NCBI GenBank assembly: GCA_003427395.1
Contig: BFEA01000028.1
Coordinates: 3,968,008-4,007,453, forward strand
Source of the DNA: Chara braunii
Taxonomy: Eukaryota > Streptophyta > Charophyceae > Charales > Characeae
Length of the DNA: 39,446 nucleotides
Reading direction: 5' to 3'
The position numbers were made by a program, and so were the translations under genes. Below the pieces are notes generated by a model that was not told the origin of the DNA, made no database searches, and was given only the letters and a program-made list of their open reading frames with translations. Shown here one piece after another: positions 21,058 to 31,357 of the stretch (position 1 is its first letter; each line of letters begins with the position of its first letter).

Positions 21058-21965
21058 TGATGAACTGTGCGTGGTCAATCTCGGCCATGCGATCTGATCA
21101 ATCGTGCGGTCGGGATTGACCGTGCTATTCAAAATGCAACTCCAAAACGAGTTGCGCCCAATACGCAGGTTTTTCGGGTTCGATCCCAGCATCCACAAGG
21201 TGACAATCTAATGGAGTACCTATTGGGCTAGCTCCTATCACAAGAGTGAGAGGAGTTGTTCTTCTATCTGAAGAGCCCAGCCTTCACCTTCCTTCCCGCC
21301 TGTGGCCTTGCAGGCCTGCCCCCACTGTGGCTTTTCAGGCCCTACCAGCCTGAGGCCTCGCAGGCTCCTCCCACCTGTGGGTTACCGGTTTACCCCGCCT
21401 GTGGTCTACCTATACCGGTTAGCCGTGCGACCGCGGCTTGGTCGGACATCTAGCCGGGTAGGCCTCGGCATCAGCCTATCGGCCCCCAGGTTCGAAGTCA
21501 AGCCCTGTGGCCTTAGGAAGTAAAAAACAAAACTTCCTATCCTTCCTGCGACGCGCCCCCATACCCGACGCAACCCTTTTTTTAGCCCATTTAGGCCCTG
21601 AATCGCGCGGCTTATCAGCCGCGCGACGTTATTATAGGTAGAATAAGTTTAATTTTTGCATTCCCTTGTCCGCACATATTCGCGGCTTCGACAAAAGCGA
21701 AGCATTGCCGTTCACATCCGTTTTCTCCGGACGTCACACGCGTCCGGACTAAAATTTGAAAACTTTTTATCTCCTAGTCATAGGTCAAGTCTGAATAAAA
21801 TTTTTGGCAAACGTCAGTCTCATCAAGTCCTTCAATTCAACGAAAAAGGTCAGACAGCATCTGACGTTGAAAAACCCCGGCAAATACCCTTGTCAGGGTA
21901 TTTGCCCCGACAACGGGACACAAGGATGAGCGACTAGTCACGGCTTCGATATTGGACTCTTTCTG

Positions 21966-22870
21966 TTACGGGGCTGGACATGAGGTTCTCCTGACTGATC
22001 CGGTCGCTTTGCTATTTGTCTAAGACATCGAAATGAAGTTGTTGATGAGGTCCTCCTGACTGATCCAGTTGCGTTGTTGTTTGCTCAAGACACTGAAATG
22101 GGGTTGGAGATGAGGTCTTCCTGACTAATCCGGTCGCTTTGTTGTTTGCTTAAGATATTGAGATGGGGATGGAGATGAGATCCTCCTTACTGATCCGGTC
22201 GCTTTGTTGTCTGCCTAAAACATGAAAATGGGGTTGGAGATGAGGTTCTCCTTACTAATCCGGTCGCTTTGCTGTTTGTTTGAAACATTGAAATCGAGCT
22301 GGAGATGAGTTTCTCCTGACTGATCCGGTCGCTTTGCTGTTTGCCTAAGACATTGAAATGGGGCTGGAGATGAGGTCATGCTGACTGATCCTATCGCTTT
22401 GCTATTTGCCTGAGACATTGAAATAAGGTTGGAGATGAGGTACTCATGACCGATCCAATCGCTTTGCTATTTGCCTAAGACATCGAAATGAGGCTAGAGA
22501 TGAGGTCCTCCTGACTGATCCGGTCGCTTTGTTGTTTCCTTAAGATATTGAAATGAGGCTAAAGATGAGGTCCTCCTGACTGATCCAGTCGCTTTCCTAA
22601 GTCAATTAGTTTTGCTTGTTGACAGATGTCTGACTCTTCTCCTTGAGAGAATAGTCCAGGCTAGTGTGTTAGTGATTGCATGGGGTTGACTGAAAACAAC
22701 TTGGAAAAGTTAATCAACTAAGTAAGATACAACACTAATGATTATGTGATTAGGACAAGCGAAAGATGAAAAATTTGGATGAATGAACCCTTGTTTTGAA
22801 TTGGCTGGATGCTTTACGAACTTAACATGTTGGTTGGCAATGACTTGTCTTTTATTCAGGATTTGTCTGT
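21966..22870. repeat. Satellite-bearing repeat, partial copy with array 2 (about ten 65-bp units) and right flank
   Basis: The array (about 21973-22596) has the same unit as the other two arrays. It is followed by the conserved flank: 'AAGTCAATTAGTTTTGCTTG', 'GAGAGAATAGTCCAGGCTAG', 'GTTAATCAACTAAGTAAGAT' and 'ACAAGCGAAAGATGAAAA'. The left half seen in copies A and B is missing, and the array begins right after the hairpin train. The flank breaks off near 22870, where copy B sequence starts. Confidence 0.85.
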
Positions 22871-25800
22871 TGAAAATGTTGCTACTACAACCGGTACGGG
22901 TGCTGTTGATGTTGAGCGGTGGAGTTGCTGTCAAGACACAGTATTGAAACTCAGATTCTGATTTCGGTCATTCTTCAGGCTACTATACTTGATCTTAAGC
23001 AAGTTGCAGTGAGGCTGTTCCGTTGCTGTCGAATTAAGTAGTCGACACCTCAGACCACTGTTGCATGTCACGGCGCTACTGCTGCTATGAGTCGCTGGTC
23101 ATTTGCTGCTACAAGTCGCTGGCCATCGGGTTGCTGCAGAGGTCATTCTAAACTCACCAGGTCCATACATAATAAGGATTGATAGATTGAGAGTTCATCT
23201 TAAAACTATTTGGTGGTGGCTCCGATTGTTCTTGGTTGGGGCTATGTTGTTGGACTCTGCGCTGCAACATTACTGTGCATTTCGAAGTTGTCATTGCAGT
23301 CGTTTGTAAAAGGCAAGTGTTGTATAGTCAGAGCATGAAGCTGCTGCAGTTCCTCAAGTTCGGTATAGCTGCTGCGCTTTTGCCAGTACCACTGTATTTT
23401 TGGTAACGACATCGTTGTGTCTTGGGATTTTGCCGCTGTTGCTGTGCATTTCGGTGTTGCATGTGTTGGGCTATTGAAGTAAGATAGTACTATTGAGAGG
23501 GGAGTACAACAACCGATCTTTGCTAACAGTTGCAAAGATCGACGTCAGAACCACTATTTGGCCGCTGGTTGATACAGTGGAGACTACTCTACATCTGGGC
23601 TGTTGTTCCAGACGGGGGTAATCGGTGGTCCGTTGTTGTTTATTGCTACATGTATTCGAGTAGTACATAGGGGTTATACACTATACGAACACAACCTTGC
23701 TAGGCCGCGTAACTGTAGTTCGGTCAAGGATGTGGCACTGAGGTCTCATAGGGTTGGTCAAGTGCCGCAACGAGAGTGCGGCGATAACTGGGAGGCGAAA
23801 CAGGAGACTATTACTATGCGTTTTTAGCCGCTATTGCGGAACTCTCAAGATCTGAAGGCACCATGACCCTCTCGTGTGAGTTGAGTTGACCCTTTCTCGT
23901 ATCTCGAGTGTCTGACCTTTCTTCTTCTATCCTTGTTTCTCCCAGTCGAATCTGTGTCTAGATAGGAAGACGGCATGCAAGATTGCAACACTTAGGACCC
24001 CATCAAGGCCTTTGTGGGAAGTTGACCCACCGATTGCAGGAGCTCTGTCGGAGCCCAGGCGGGACTCTTGAGGCAGGGAATTCAAAGGTAGGCCGACACT
24101 ATACCATTAGAATCCCAATAAACCCCTATTTACTATACAAACCTGGTGTTTGGTCTGTTTGACTTTGACTTATGTATATGTTTTGTTTTGTTTTGGATAA
24201 TTCTAACTGAATCAAGAAAGGAATCTACTATGCATGTTTAAGTCATATGTTTGTGGTAAAAATCACGATGTTTGCATGCGATGATCTGAACAAGGGTTGG
24301 AGATGAGGTCCTCCTGACTACTAATCCGGTCGCTTTGCTGTTTGCCTAAGACATGGAAATGGGGTTGGAAATGAGGTCCTTCTGACTAATCCGGTCGCTT
24401 TGCTGTTTGCTTAAGACATTGAAATGGGGTTGGAGATGAGGTCCTCCTGACTAATCCGGTCGCTTTGTTGTTTACGGAAGACATCGAAATGGGGTTGGAG
24501 ATGAGGTCCTCCTGACTAATCCGGTCGCTTTGTTGTTTACGGAAGACATCGAAATGGGGCTGGAGATGAAGTCTTTCTGACTAATCCGGCCGCTTTGCTG
24601 TTTGCTTAAGACATTGAAATGAGGCTGGAGATGAGGTCCTCCTGACTCCTCTGGTCGCTTTGTTGTTTGCCTAAGACATCGAAATGGGGCTGGAGATGAG
24701 GTCCTCTTGACTGATCCGGTCGCTTTGTTGTTTGCTTAAGACATTGAAATGGGGTTGGAAATGAGGTTCTCTTGACTGATCCGGTCGCTTTGCTGTTTGC
24801 CTAAGACATGAAAATGAGGCTGGAGATGAGGTCCCCCTGACTGATCCGGTTGCTTTGTTGTTTGCCTAAGAGATTGAAATGGGGCTGGAGATGAGGTCCT
24901 CCTGACTGATCCGGTCGCTTTGTTGCTTGCCTAACACATCGAAATGGGGCTGGAGATGAGTTCCTCCTGACTGATCTGGTCGCTTTGCTGTTTGCTTAAG
25001 ACATTGAAATGAGGCTGGAGATGAGGTCCTCCTGACTGATCTGGTCGCTTTGTTGTTTGCCTAAGACATTGAAATGGGGCTGGAGATGAGGTCCTCCTGA
25101 CTGATCTGGTCGCTCTGTTGTTTGCCTAAGACATTGAAATGGGGTTGGAGATGAGGTCCTCTTGACTAATCCGATCGCTTTGCTGTTTGCCTAAGACATT
25201 GAAATGGGGTTGGAGATGAAGTCCTCCTGACTGATCCGGTCGCTTTGTTGTTTGCTTAAGACATTGAAATGAGGCTGGAGATGATGTCCTCCTGACTGAT
25301 CAGGTCGCTTTGTTAAGTAAGTGAGTTTTGTTTGTTGACAGAGGTCTGAATCTTCTCCTTAAGAGAATAGTGTAGGCTTGTGTGGTAGTGATTGCATGGG
25401 GTGGACTGAGAATAACTTGAAAAAGTTAATCAATCAAGTAAATACATAACTAATAGTTATATGATTAGGAAAAACGAAAGATGAAAACTTTGGATGAATG
25501 AACCCTTGTTTTGAATTGATTGAATGCGTTACGAATTTAGCATGTTTGTTGACATCTTTTGTTCAGAATCTGTCTGTTTTCTGCATAGTAGCGTAGTATG
25601 TTAGTGTTTGCCTTATGTTTGAGAGAATAGGCAGGTAAATGTTCACTTTTGTCTTCGCATTTGTCTTTTCCTTCATGATTGTTTTTTGTAGGACTTTTGG
25701 CTAGCCTCTGAGTTAGTAGAAGTTCTGGAGCAGCTTTTTCTTGAAGGGAGATGCTGTCGAAATTTCTGTTAAATACTCAAAGTTAGTCAACAGTCAGGAA

Positions 25801-26150
25801 TGTTAGGTAGGATAAGATATAGTTTAGTCTCTTTGGGTGTAATAAGAATTCTGGAAGTCGTCTTTTCTAAAGGAAGCGCTGCGAAAAGTTTTACTAAAAC
25901 CAAAGAGTTAATTTATTTTCTGATATTTTCAGAGTCAAAAGTTTTTCTTTTTAGATTTGGTATAGTAAATATTCTTCGAGCACAGTTCCTAAAGGAAGTG
26001 TTGTCGAAATTTTCTGGATTATTACATCGTTACCGGACGCTACTACTAAGTAGCTTAGAGTGCAATACGGTGTTGAACTTCGTTAACTCGATAGGCCATT
26101 TCTGCTTTGATTTTGTGACACAGATTATTGCTTCCTGCGATTGTTCTTCG
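22871..26150. repeat. Large satellite-bearing dispersed repeat, copy B
   Basis: This copy has the same block order as copy A (8280-10930): a GCTGCT-rich left part, 'CATAATAAGGATTGATAGAT' (near 23165), the 'CCCACCGATTGCAGGAGCTC' block (24028-24047), the 65-bp array, the conserved right flank (25310-25640) and the roughly 120-bp repeats to about 26000. Identity to copy A is about 70-80 per cent by eye. No transposon protein is encoded. The 119-codon frame at 25800-26159 lies in the 120-bp repeats and is not conserved as a frame in copy A. Confidence 0.7.
24291..25312. repeat. Tandem array 3: about sixteen 65-bp units
   Basis: The period is 65 bp (for example 'GACATT' at 25065 and 25130), one base shorter than in array 1 because 'GCTCG' there is 'GTTG' here. 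Units alternate between variants (ACATT or ACATC; GGGGTT, GGGGCT or GAGGCT; CTAATCC or CTGATCC). Two adjacent units near 24470-24560 share a 'TTTACGGAAGACATC' variant, suggesting a recent unit duplication. Confidence 0.95.
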
Positions 26151-27290
26151 AAGTCTTGAGCTTCATCAACTTCTGCTTTCAGATTGATAGAAGGTCGGTT
26201 TGCGATTCAACTCCTACCCACCATGATATTCACACCCAGATGTTTGTGACTCTGTAGGCAAAAGGTATTTTCATATGAAAGAAAACCCATCTTTGGAATT
26301 TCTCTTCAATGGCCATGCAAAAGCTAAGTGAATCAGAACGGGTGGGTATGCCTTTGCCGAGTAGGGGTCGGAAAGGGGCGTGTGAGACATGAACCAGAGA
26401 GAAAAGGGGTTGACCACGTTTTGTGGCATCTGCGTGTAATTTTTTATTGACTTTATGTACAGGTATGTGTGGGAGTGAGGACTCACTCTTGGATAAAGGG
26501 TGATATGGATGAATAAATGAAGAGTGTGAGTGACAAGGTTTGACTATAGATGTGAGAATGACTCTCCCTGATTTCCTCCGGGACTCGTTATTTTTCTTTT
26601 CTTTTGCTCTTGCCGCACGCATCTAGCGAACGGGCAGGAGAAGCCGAGTGCAAAGTTTAGCACTCGACCTTAGATCGGACTGAAACTTAGTTTGGGTATG
26701 GTGAATTGTTCGCCAACCCGTGACTACTCTTATTTTCTTTCCTCAGGGAAGGGACGAGCGAGTCCCATCTCAAAGGGGTTTTTTGTTTTTTAGATTGTTG
26801 GTCGGACGTTGATCCTGAGCCTGAAATTCGAGGTCCTTCTCCAGGACATCCCAGACTCTAGTCCAGCACAAAAGGGTTTCCGCCTTGAGCTGGACCTGCG
26901 CCTCTTGATTATCGTCACCCACTGTCTAAAATACAGGGGCACCGCAAAGGCTTCACGACTTATCCTTTACCCGTGCAATATCGGGAATGAGGGACCCTTT
27001 ATGATATTTCGGTTTCCACACTTGAGTGTCGTACGCAAAACCGAAACCCATGAGAGATTGTGTGGATGTGGGTAACGCATGAAGCGTCGCCATGACAGCG
27101 GATCAAGTGAGTACACATGATTGAGCGTTATGTTTTTCTTAGTGTCTACATTCTTTTCATGAAACTCTGCAGGGGCCTCGCGCGGACACATTGGCCTTCT
27201 GAGTTATGGGTCAGGAATAATGAAAAAGAGACTAGGTTTATTTGTTTGTTTAAGTTGGTTTTCTGTGTATCGTGTGGTTGAGTTAGGATG
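26151..27290. other. No gene recognised
   Basis: Short open frames occur on both strands (for example minus 26230-26622 and plus 26809-27075). They have no recognisable motifs and no shared conservation within the window. The position next to the inverted LTR copy suggests that part of this may be internal sequence of that element, but I see no gag or pol signature. Confidence 0.35.
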
Positions 27291-27294
27291 TCCT

Positions 27295-27697
27295 AGTCGA
27301 CCGACGCTGAACCGCACGTGGGAGATCAGCGCCCCAGCATGACGGTTCGCGTACGGGTCTGAGCTAGGCATGGACCGCGAGTACCCCCTATGCTACAACA
27401 TACGAGAAACGCCCTCGGCTGGGCCACCTCCGCGATTGCAAGTAAAAACTTCCGCGTGTGGTTCAGTAGCTCGACGGGGATACGCCCACCCAAAGGATGG
27501 TGACAGCTCCTGCGGGTGGAGGTAAGTTGTCTCTCGCGAAACCCTATCCTGTCGTAGGGACTCGATGGAGGTATAGCTGGCGCATTCGGCCGGAGCGGCT
27601 CCGCTGCTTCCCTTTTCGTGAAGCGACATGCGAATTCTGCAAATCCTGTGTGACACGGCCGGGAAGGTCCCCCTAGCGGGGACCGTGCGCTCGACAA
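27295..27697 (-). repeat. Second copy of the gypsy LTR-like sequence, inverted
   Basis: This aligns with the reverse complement of about 16510-16985 at roughly 65-70 per cent by eye, with several insertions and deletions. No integrase or other pol sequence adjoins it, so it is a solo LTR or LTR remnant. One edge ends at the A-tailed fragment at 27698, which may have inserted there. Confidence 0.6.
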
Positions 27698-27819
27698 CGC
27701 TGGACCCGTTTTCCAGCAGGTCTATTGGTGAGCCTCTTCCCAGGTGCTAGTGGTGTCTGCCCTTACCAGCAGCACTGGCACTGGTAGGGACGTGTTTAAA
27801 AAAAAAAAAAAAAAAAAAC
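27698..27819 (+). repeat. Candidate A-tailed retroposon fragment
   Basis: It starts with CGCTGGACCCGTTTTCCAGC, as in the fragment at 6013, and ends in a run of about 22 A (27798-27819). The middle parts of the two differ. I found no tRNA-type promoter boxes, so the class is unknown. Confidence 0.4.
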
Positions 27820-28011
27820 TATCGTAGTGAATAGATAGCTATATGCGCACGAACAGAGACGGCACAGCCATGGAAGAAGTGAAAAGGTCAGAGGAACCCA
27901 GTGGATGTGCCTTAGTGGGGAACCCAAGGAATTGCGGGTAAACACGCATGAGGTTGAATCGTGCTAGAAGCAGAGTGATACCTTTTTCCTTCTTTCCTTT
28001 TTTCCTGGGGC

Positions 28012-28250
28012 CAAGTCCCACTACAGCGTTGAGATTCCTGGGGCGAGGTCCCACTAGCAAAGAGGATTGGATTAAACTCCTAAATCTGGGCGTGTTTTAA
28101 GTTGAGATGCAGAAAAACAGTTCAATGAACTTCAATATCGATTTTCAGCATCTTTCTGCACGTCTAGTCTACCTCCTTGCTAGTGGGACCCCCCCCCTGA
28201 ACGCCCGGATGAGGAAGTGTTTGTGGAGAGGTGGAGAAAAAATGGTGTCG
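28012..28250. repeat. Nested fold-back elements (type B left end, type C, part of type B) split by the LINE
   Basis: A truncated type B start (28012-28035, 'GGGGCCAAGTCCCACTA') is followed by a complete type C fold-back (about 28042-28188, ends GGTCCCACTAGCAA and TTGCTAGTGGGACC). Then comes the left part of a type B element ('GTGTTTGTGGAGAGGTGGAG'). At 28250 the type B sequence is interrupted by the LINE. The same type C plus type B arrangement occurs intact at 36121-36409. Confidence 0.8.
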
Positions 28251-28855
28251 CTCTTTCAACAGTTCACGGGTGTGGGGCGGCGGAGCACCGGCATGCACGA
28301 AATCTGCGCTAATTTCCAGGTCCGCCTACCGGGGACGATAGGTGTGTCTGGAAATAGCTTAGAGAGAAGTGGGTGTTGACGTCACCGCCTCTTGTCTCGG
28401 GATTTCCGAGGGAAAGGGGAAGGTGAAGGTCTCGTTCCTCGCCACTGATAGGTGGTGCGAATAGCTGGAGGAAGACCAACTATCAGGACGACTAAGCCGC
28501 TTACCAAATGGTGGAAGCTCGACACGAGGGTGCTCTTCTTGCAGCTATCAGTGCGAGGAAGGAGAGATTTGGACAGTCGCGGAAGCCTAATGCAAGAGCG
28601 GACTGCCCAGCCATACATACGTCTTCAGACGGTCAAGACAGGTATAACTTCTTCCCCCGTTTTTTTCTACACTCACCTCTTGGGTTAGTGGGAGAGCGCT
28701 GGGGTGATTACTCCCTAATTTATGGAAGCTTCAAGACCATATTCGGAATAGTGGATTTTATTTTCCGTTAGTGTCTCTTATATTGTCCTTAATTAGTCTT
28801 GAATAAGTTGAGGGTAGTGTGAAAGTGCTGTAATCCGGAGTCGCGGCCAACTCTC

Positions 28856-31357
28856 ATGGAGTCTGAGGAGACATCTCCGCTGACTTTGCCTGCGGAAAAG
28901 GCCCGGATACGAGAAATTCTTGCTAAATGTTATATCGATGGTATTCTCCCACCAAGGTTAGCTCCATCTATAGTGGAGGTGGGGGAGGATTTTTTGAAAG
29001 TCACCGTGGATCCTGAAGTTTACAAAATTCAGGCAGACTAGCTGCTTGAACATGCGGTGACGATCCAGTTTGGGGAGGAAAGCTCATCCATCCCGACGAA
29101 CGTTAAAAAATGCTTGGTGCGAATTTATGAGAATGGTTGGGCCACGGCTGGGGGTCAAACCTCTGCCCCCCTCAAGAGAGGGTTATTCCATAATGAGGGG
29201 TGAAATTTAATTACGTATGTAGCCCCCTCTAAAGAACTGGCAGCTTGGATGCTTTGGGTGGAAGATACGAAGATCGTGCTGGACAACACCACCTACAAAG
29301 CATCCTTTTCACCGTGGATGAATGAACACGAGCTCTGGGAATGGAGAGAGATCTCTAAACACCGGTTCTTCTGGATTCGGTGCCAGCAAGTACCGGTGGG
29401 AGTTCTCCCTCTGCTCCCAGGAGCAATTAGGGATGCATATGGGTGTGAGTTAATTAAAGAGTATCCTGCCTTCAAAGATAAACTAGAACCACATCTGCTA
29501 AATATTCGCTTCGATTTGGAATCTGCAGCCCGTCTTTGGTACAGAAAGTACTTGGTGATTGATATGGGCCCAGGTGGACATATAGAGCTTGAGGTGGTAC
29601 ACGCGGATACCCCCTGGTGCCCTAAGTGCAGGCGCCATTTTCATTACGAAGGAGACGAGGAGTGCAGCACGGGAGAGAAAAAGTCTTATGTTGCAGCTCT
29701 ATCGGAGACCAAAGGGGAACTTCAGAGAGCAAAAAGGAATGAGGGTTTGCAAAAGGGGGCCGGGGAGATGCGACAAAAGAAAGGAGAAGAGAAACAGAAT
29801 GGGGGCATAAAGCCCCTGGGGAAGGAAGTGGTAAAGGAGAAGTCTCAAGGTTGGAGGGTGAAGAGTAAGGAGAAGATCGCATCTGAGGATGAGGGTGGGA
29901 AGGAGGAGGATCCGAAGGGGAATGAGGGGAAGGGAAAGGGACTGCGGGATGAGCAAGGGATGGGTGGGGCAAAGGATCCCCTTAGGGAAGACCCCCTCAG
30001 GGAAGAGCCCTCCAGGGAACTGACCTCAAAGGCACCAGCCTCAAAAGAAACAGGAGTAAAAGGCACGGGGTCGAAGGGTGCTGACGTCACTGAAATGGAA
30101 GAGGACCCCATGCCGGTGGGAAGGGAAAAGGGGAAAAGGAACGATGAAGAAGTACAATCGGAGGATGGCTCAGAGAAGTTGTATGAAATAAAGGGAAATG
30201 AATTGGTCATTCATAAAAGTGGTAATGAATACTTCCCCTCTCCCTTTCCCCCCCCCTCCTCTTCTTCGGAACAGGAGGAGGTTCGGGGAAAGAAGGAGGT
30301 AAAGAGAAATATTTTTGAGAACGAAGTTTTTGGGTCCTCTTCGGAGGACTCCGAATGCGATTTGGAGGAGGACAGGGAAGGACAAGCAGATCTTAATAAG
30401 GCCCTCCTCCTGCATAACTCCCGAAGGTCTACTGAGCTGTCCGATTCAGATAGAGACGAGTTTCGGTCTGTGCCAAGTCACAGCCCGACGCCGTCCAGAT
30501 CGGAAGACCGGACTAGAACAACATCCCCTCGGGTAGTGGTCCAGTCACCTGCAAAGAAACAAAGACCCCTGAAGAAGAAGGGAGTCAGCAGAAAGGAGGT
30601 AGGTAATATTCAAAAGGGGCTGGATTCGGGAAACCTACCCCCCCCTCAGGGTGAAGGTAGGGGAGAACTGCAGAAGAAAAAAAAACCTAAGGGGCCGGCG
30701 GCGCCGATGCAGACGGTGGGAAAGAAGGACAAGGAAATGGGTAGTCTCACTGAGTATTTAATTCCCCTGGTTATTTCCCCATCCATGGTTGGCCCGATGG
30801 TTCTGACTAACCGGGACAAGGACGAAGCACTGGCTTTTCCAGGGATACCTACGTCGGGCCCACCCACAGATTCGACCTGAATTAAGAAAACATCAGGTAG
30901 AATCCTGAAGGAAAACGGATCGTGCCGGGTTTTACCCGCCCCCAAGAAAGGAAGATATATTGCGACAAATTCAAATGGGAAGAAAGTGATACTGCATATG
31001 GCATGTCTAGCCTTGCAGACAGAGATTCAGGATATGGTAAAACTGTGAGAGAAAAACATCTATTGGTTACCGTTGGATCGCCTCCTTGATCCTAAGTCAG
31101 ATTCTTTGGTAGAGATTTCTCTGCCGGAGGATCTGTCGGCTCAGGAGGTGGGACGATGGCTCCATAAAATAGCTGCAGCTAAAGATTTCAACTCGGAGAC
31201 TTTCACGGTGAATATTAATAGGAAGGTACCGCCGGCATCTTTGCAGGAGTTGCTCCCTCTGAGGCACCAAGGCCGTGGGTTGCCAATCAAGAAACCTTTG
31301 AACAACCGTATCCAAGATCCTCGCGGCAGGGGTTCGGGTCATGGTCCTACCAAGTAG
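28856..31357 (+). pseudogene. LINE ORF1 protein (nucleic-acid-binding, zinc knuckle)
   Basis: One frame runs from ATG 28856 to TAG 31355-31357 and is broken by four in-frame stops: TAG 29039, TGA 29201, TGA 30878 and TGA 31046. The first third resembles the DUF4283-type domain of plant LINE ORF1 proteins ('FFWIRCQQVPVGVLP', then 'HIELEVVHADTPW'). It is followed by a zinc-knuckle-like CPKCRRHFHYEGDEEC (about 29618-29665) with Cys, Cys, His and Cys correctly ordered. After that come about 250 residues of Lys/Glu/Gly-rich low-complexity sequence, then a Ser/Asp-rich part and a basic patch. Such proteins coat the LINE RNA and help target-primed reverse transcription. The end overlaps the ORF2 start by 17 bp. 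The DUF4283 call is by resemblance only. Confidence 0.8.

Larger units (their letters stand above)
18164..21917 (+). other. Hairpin train: 26 or more perfect stems of at least 8 bp, all different, around a hammerhead ribozyme
   Basis: Perfect inverted repeats follow each other every 40-150 bp. Outer coordinates (stem bp) include 18204-18234 (8), 18966-18982 (8), 19018-19073 (8), 19344-19360 (8), 19419-19439 (8), 19464-19497 (13), 19540-19565 (9), 19573-19608 (10), 19610-19637 (11), 19655-19683 (8), 19688-19724 (12), 19732-19751 (9), 19847-19890 (9), 19901-19929 (9), 20001-20025 (10), 20024-20041 (8), 20269-20292 (8), 20516-20553 (11), 20621-20645 (11), 21073-21121 (8), 21514-21539 (8), 21603-21626 (10), 21725-21748 (8), 21810-21868 (8) and 21879-21906 (12). 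Stems of 5-7 bp fill the gaps. Loops are mostly 1-16 bases; 20073-20090 has a GAAA loop. About one 8-bp stem with a short loop would be expected by chance in 3 kb. Stems are unrelated in sequence, apart from a CCCGTT group. No credible reading frame is present. Class and function are unknown. Confidence 0.8.

Noticed and set aside
21061-21121. Second hammerhead motif suggested by CCTGATGAAC at 21056
   Set aside because: No GAAA core or stem II follows at the right distance. The segment instead forms simple hairpins.
21170-21200. tRNA gene suggested by a GGGTTCGATCCC T-arm
   Set aside because: Only the B-box-like arm is present. No A box, anticodon arm or acceptor stem could be built around it.
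24291-25312. Possible CRISPR array
   Set aside because: The whole 65-bp unit is conserved, with no unique spacers, and the surroundings are eukaryotic transposons.
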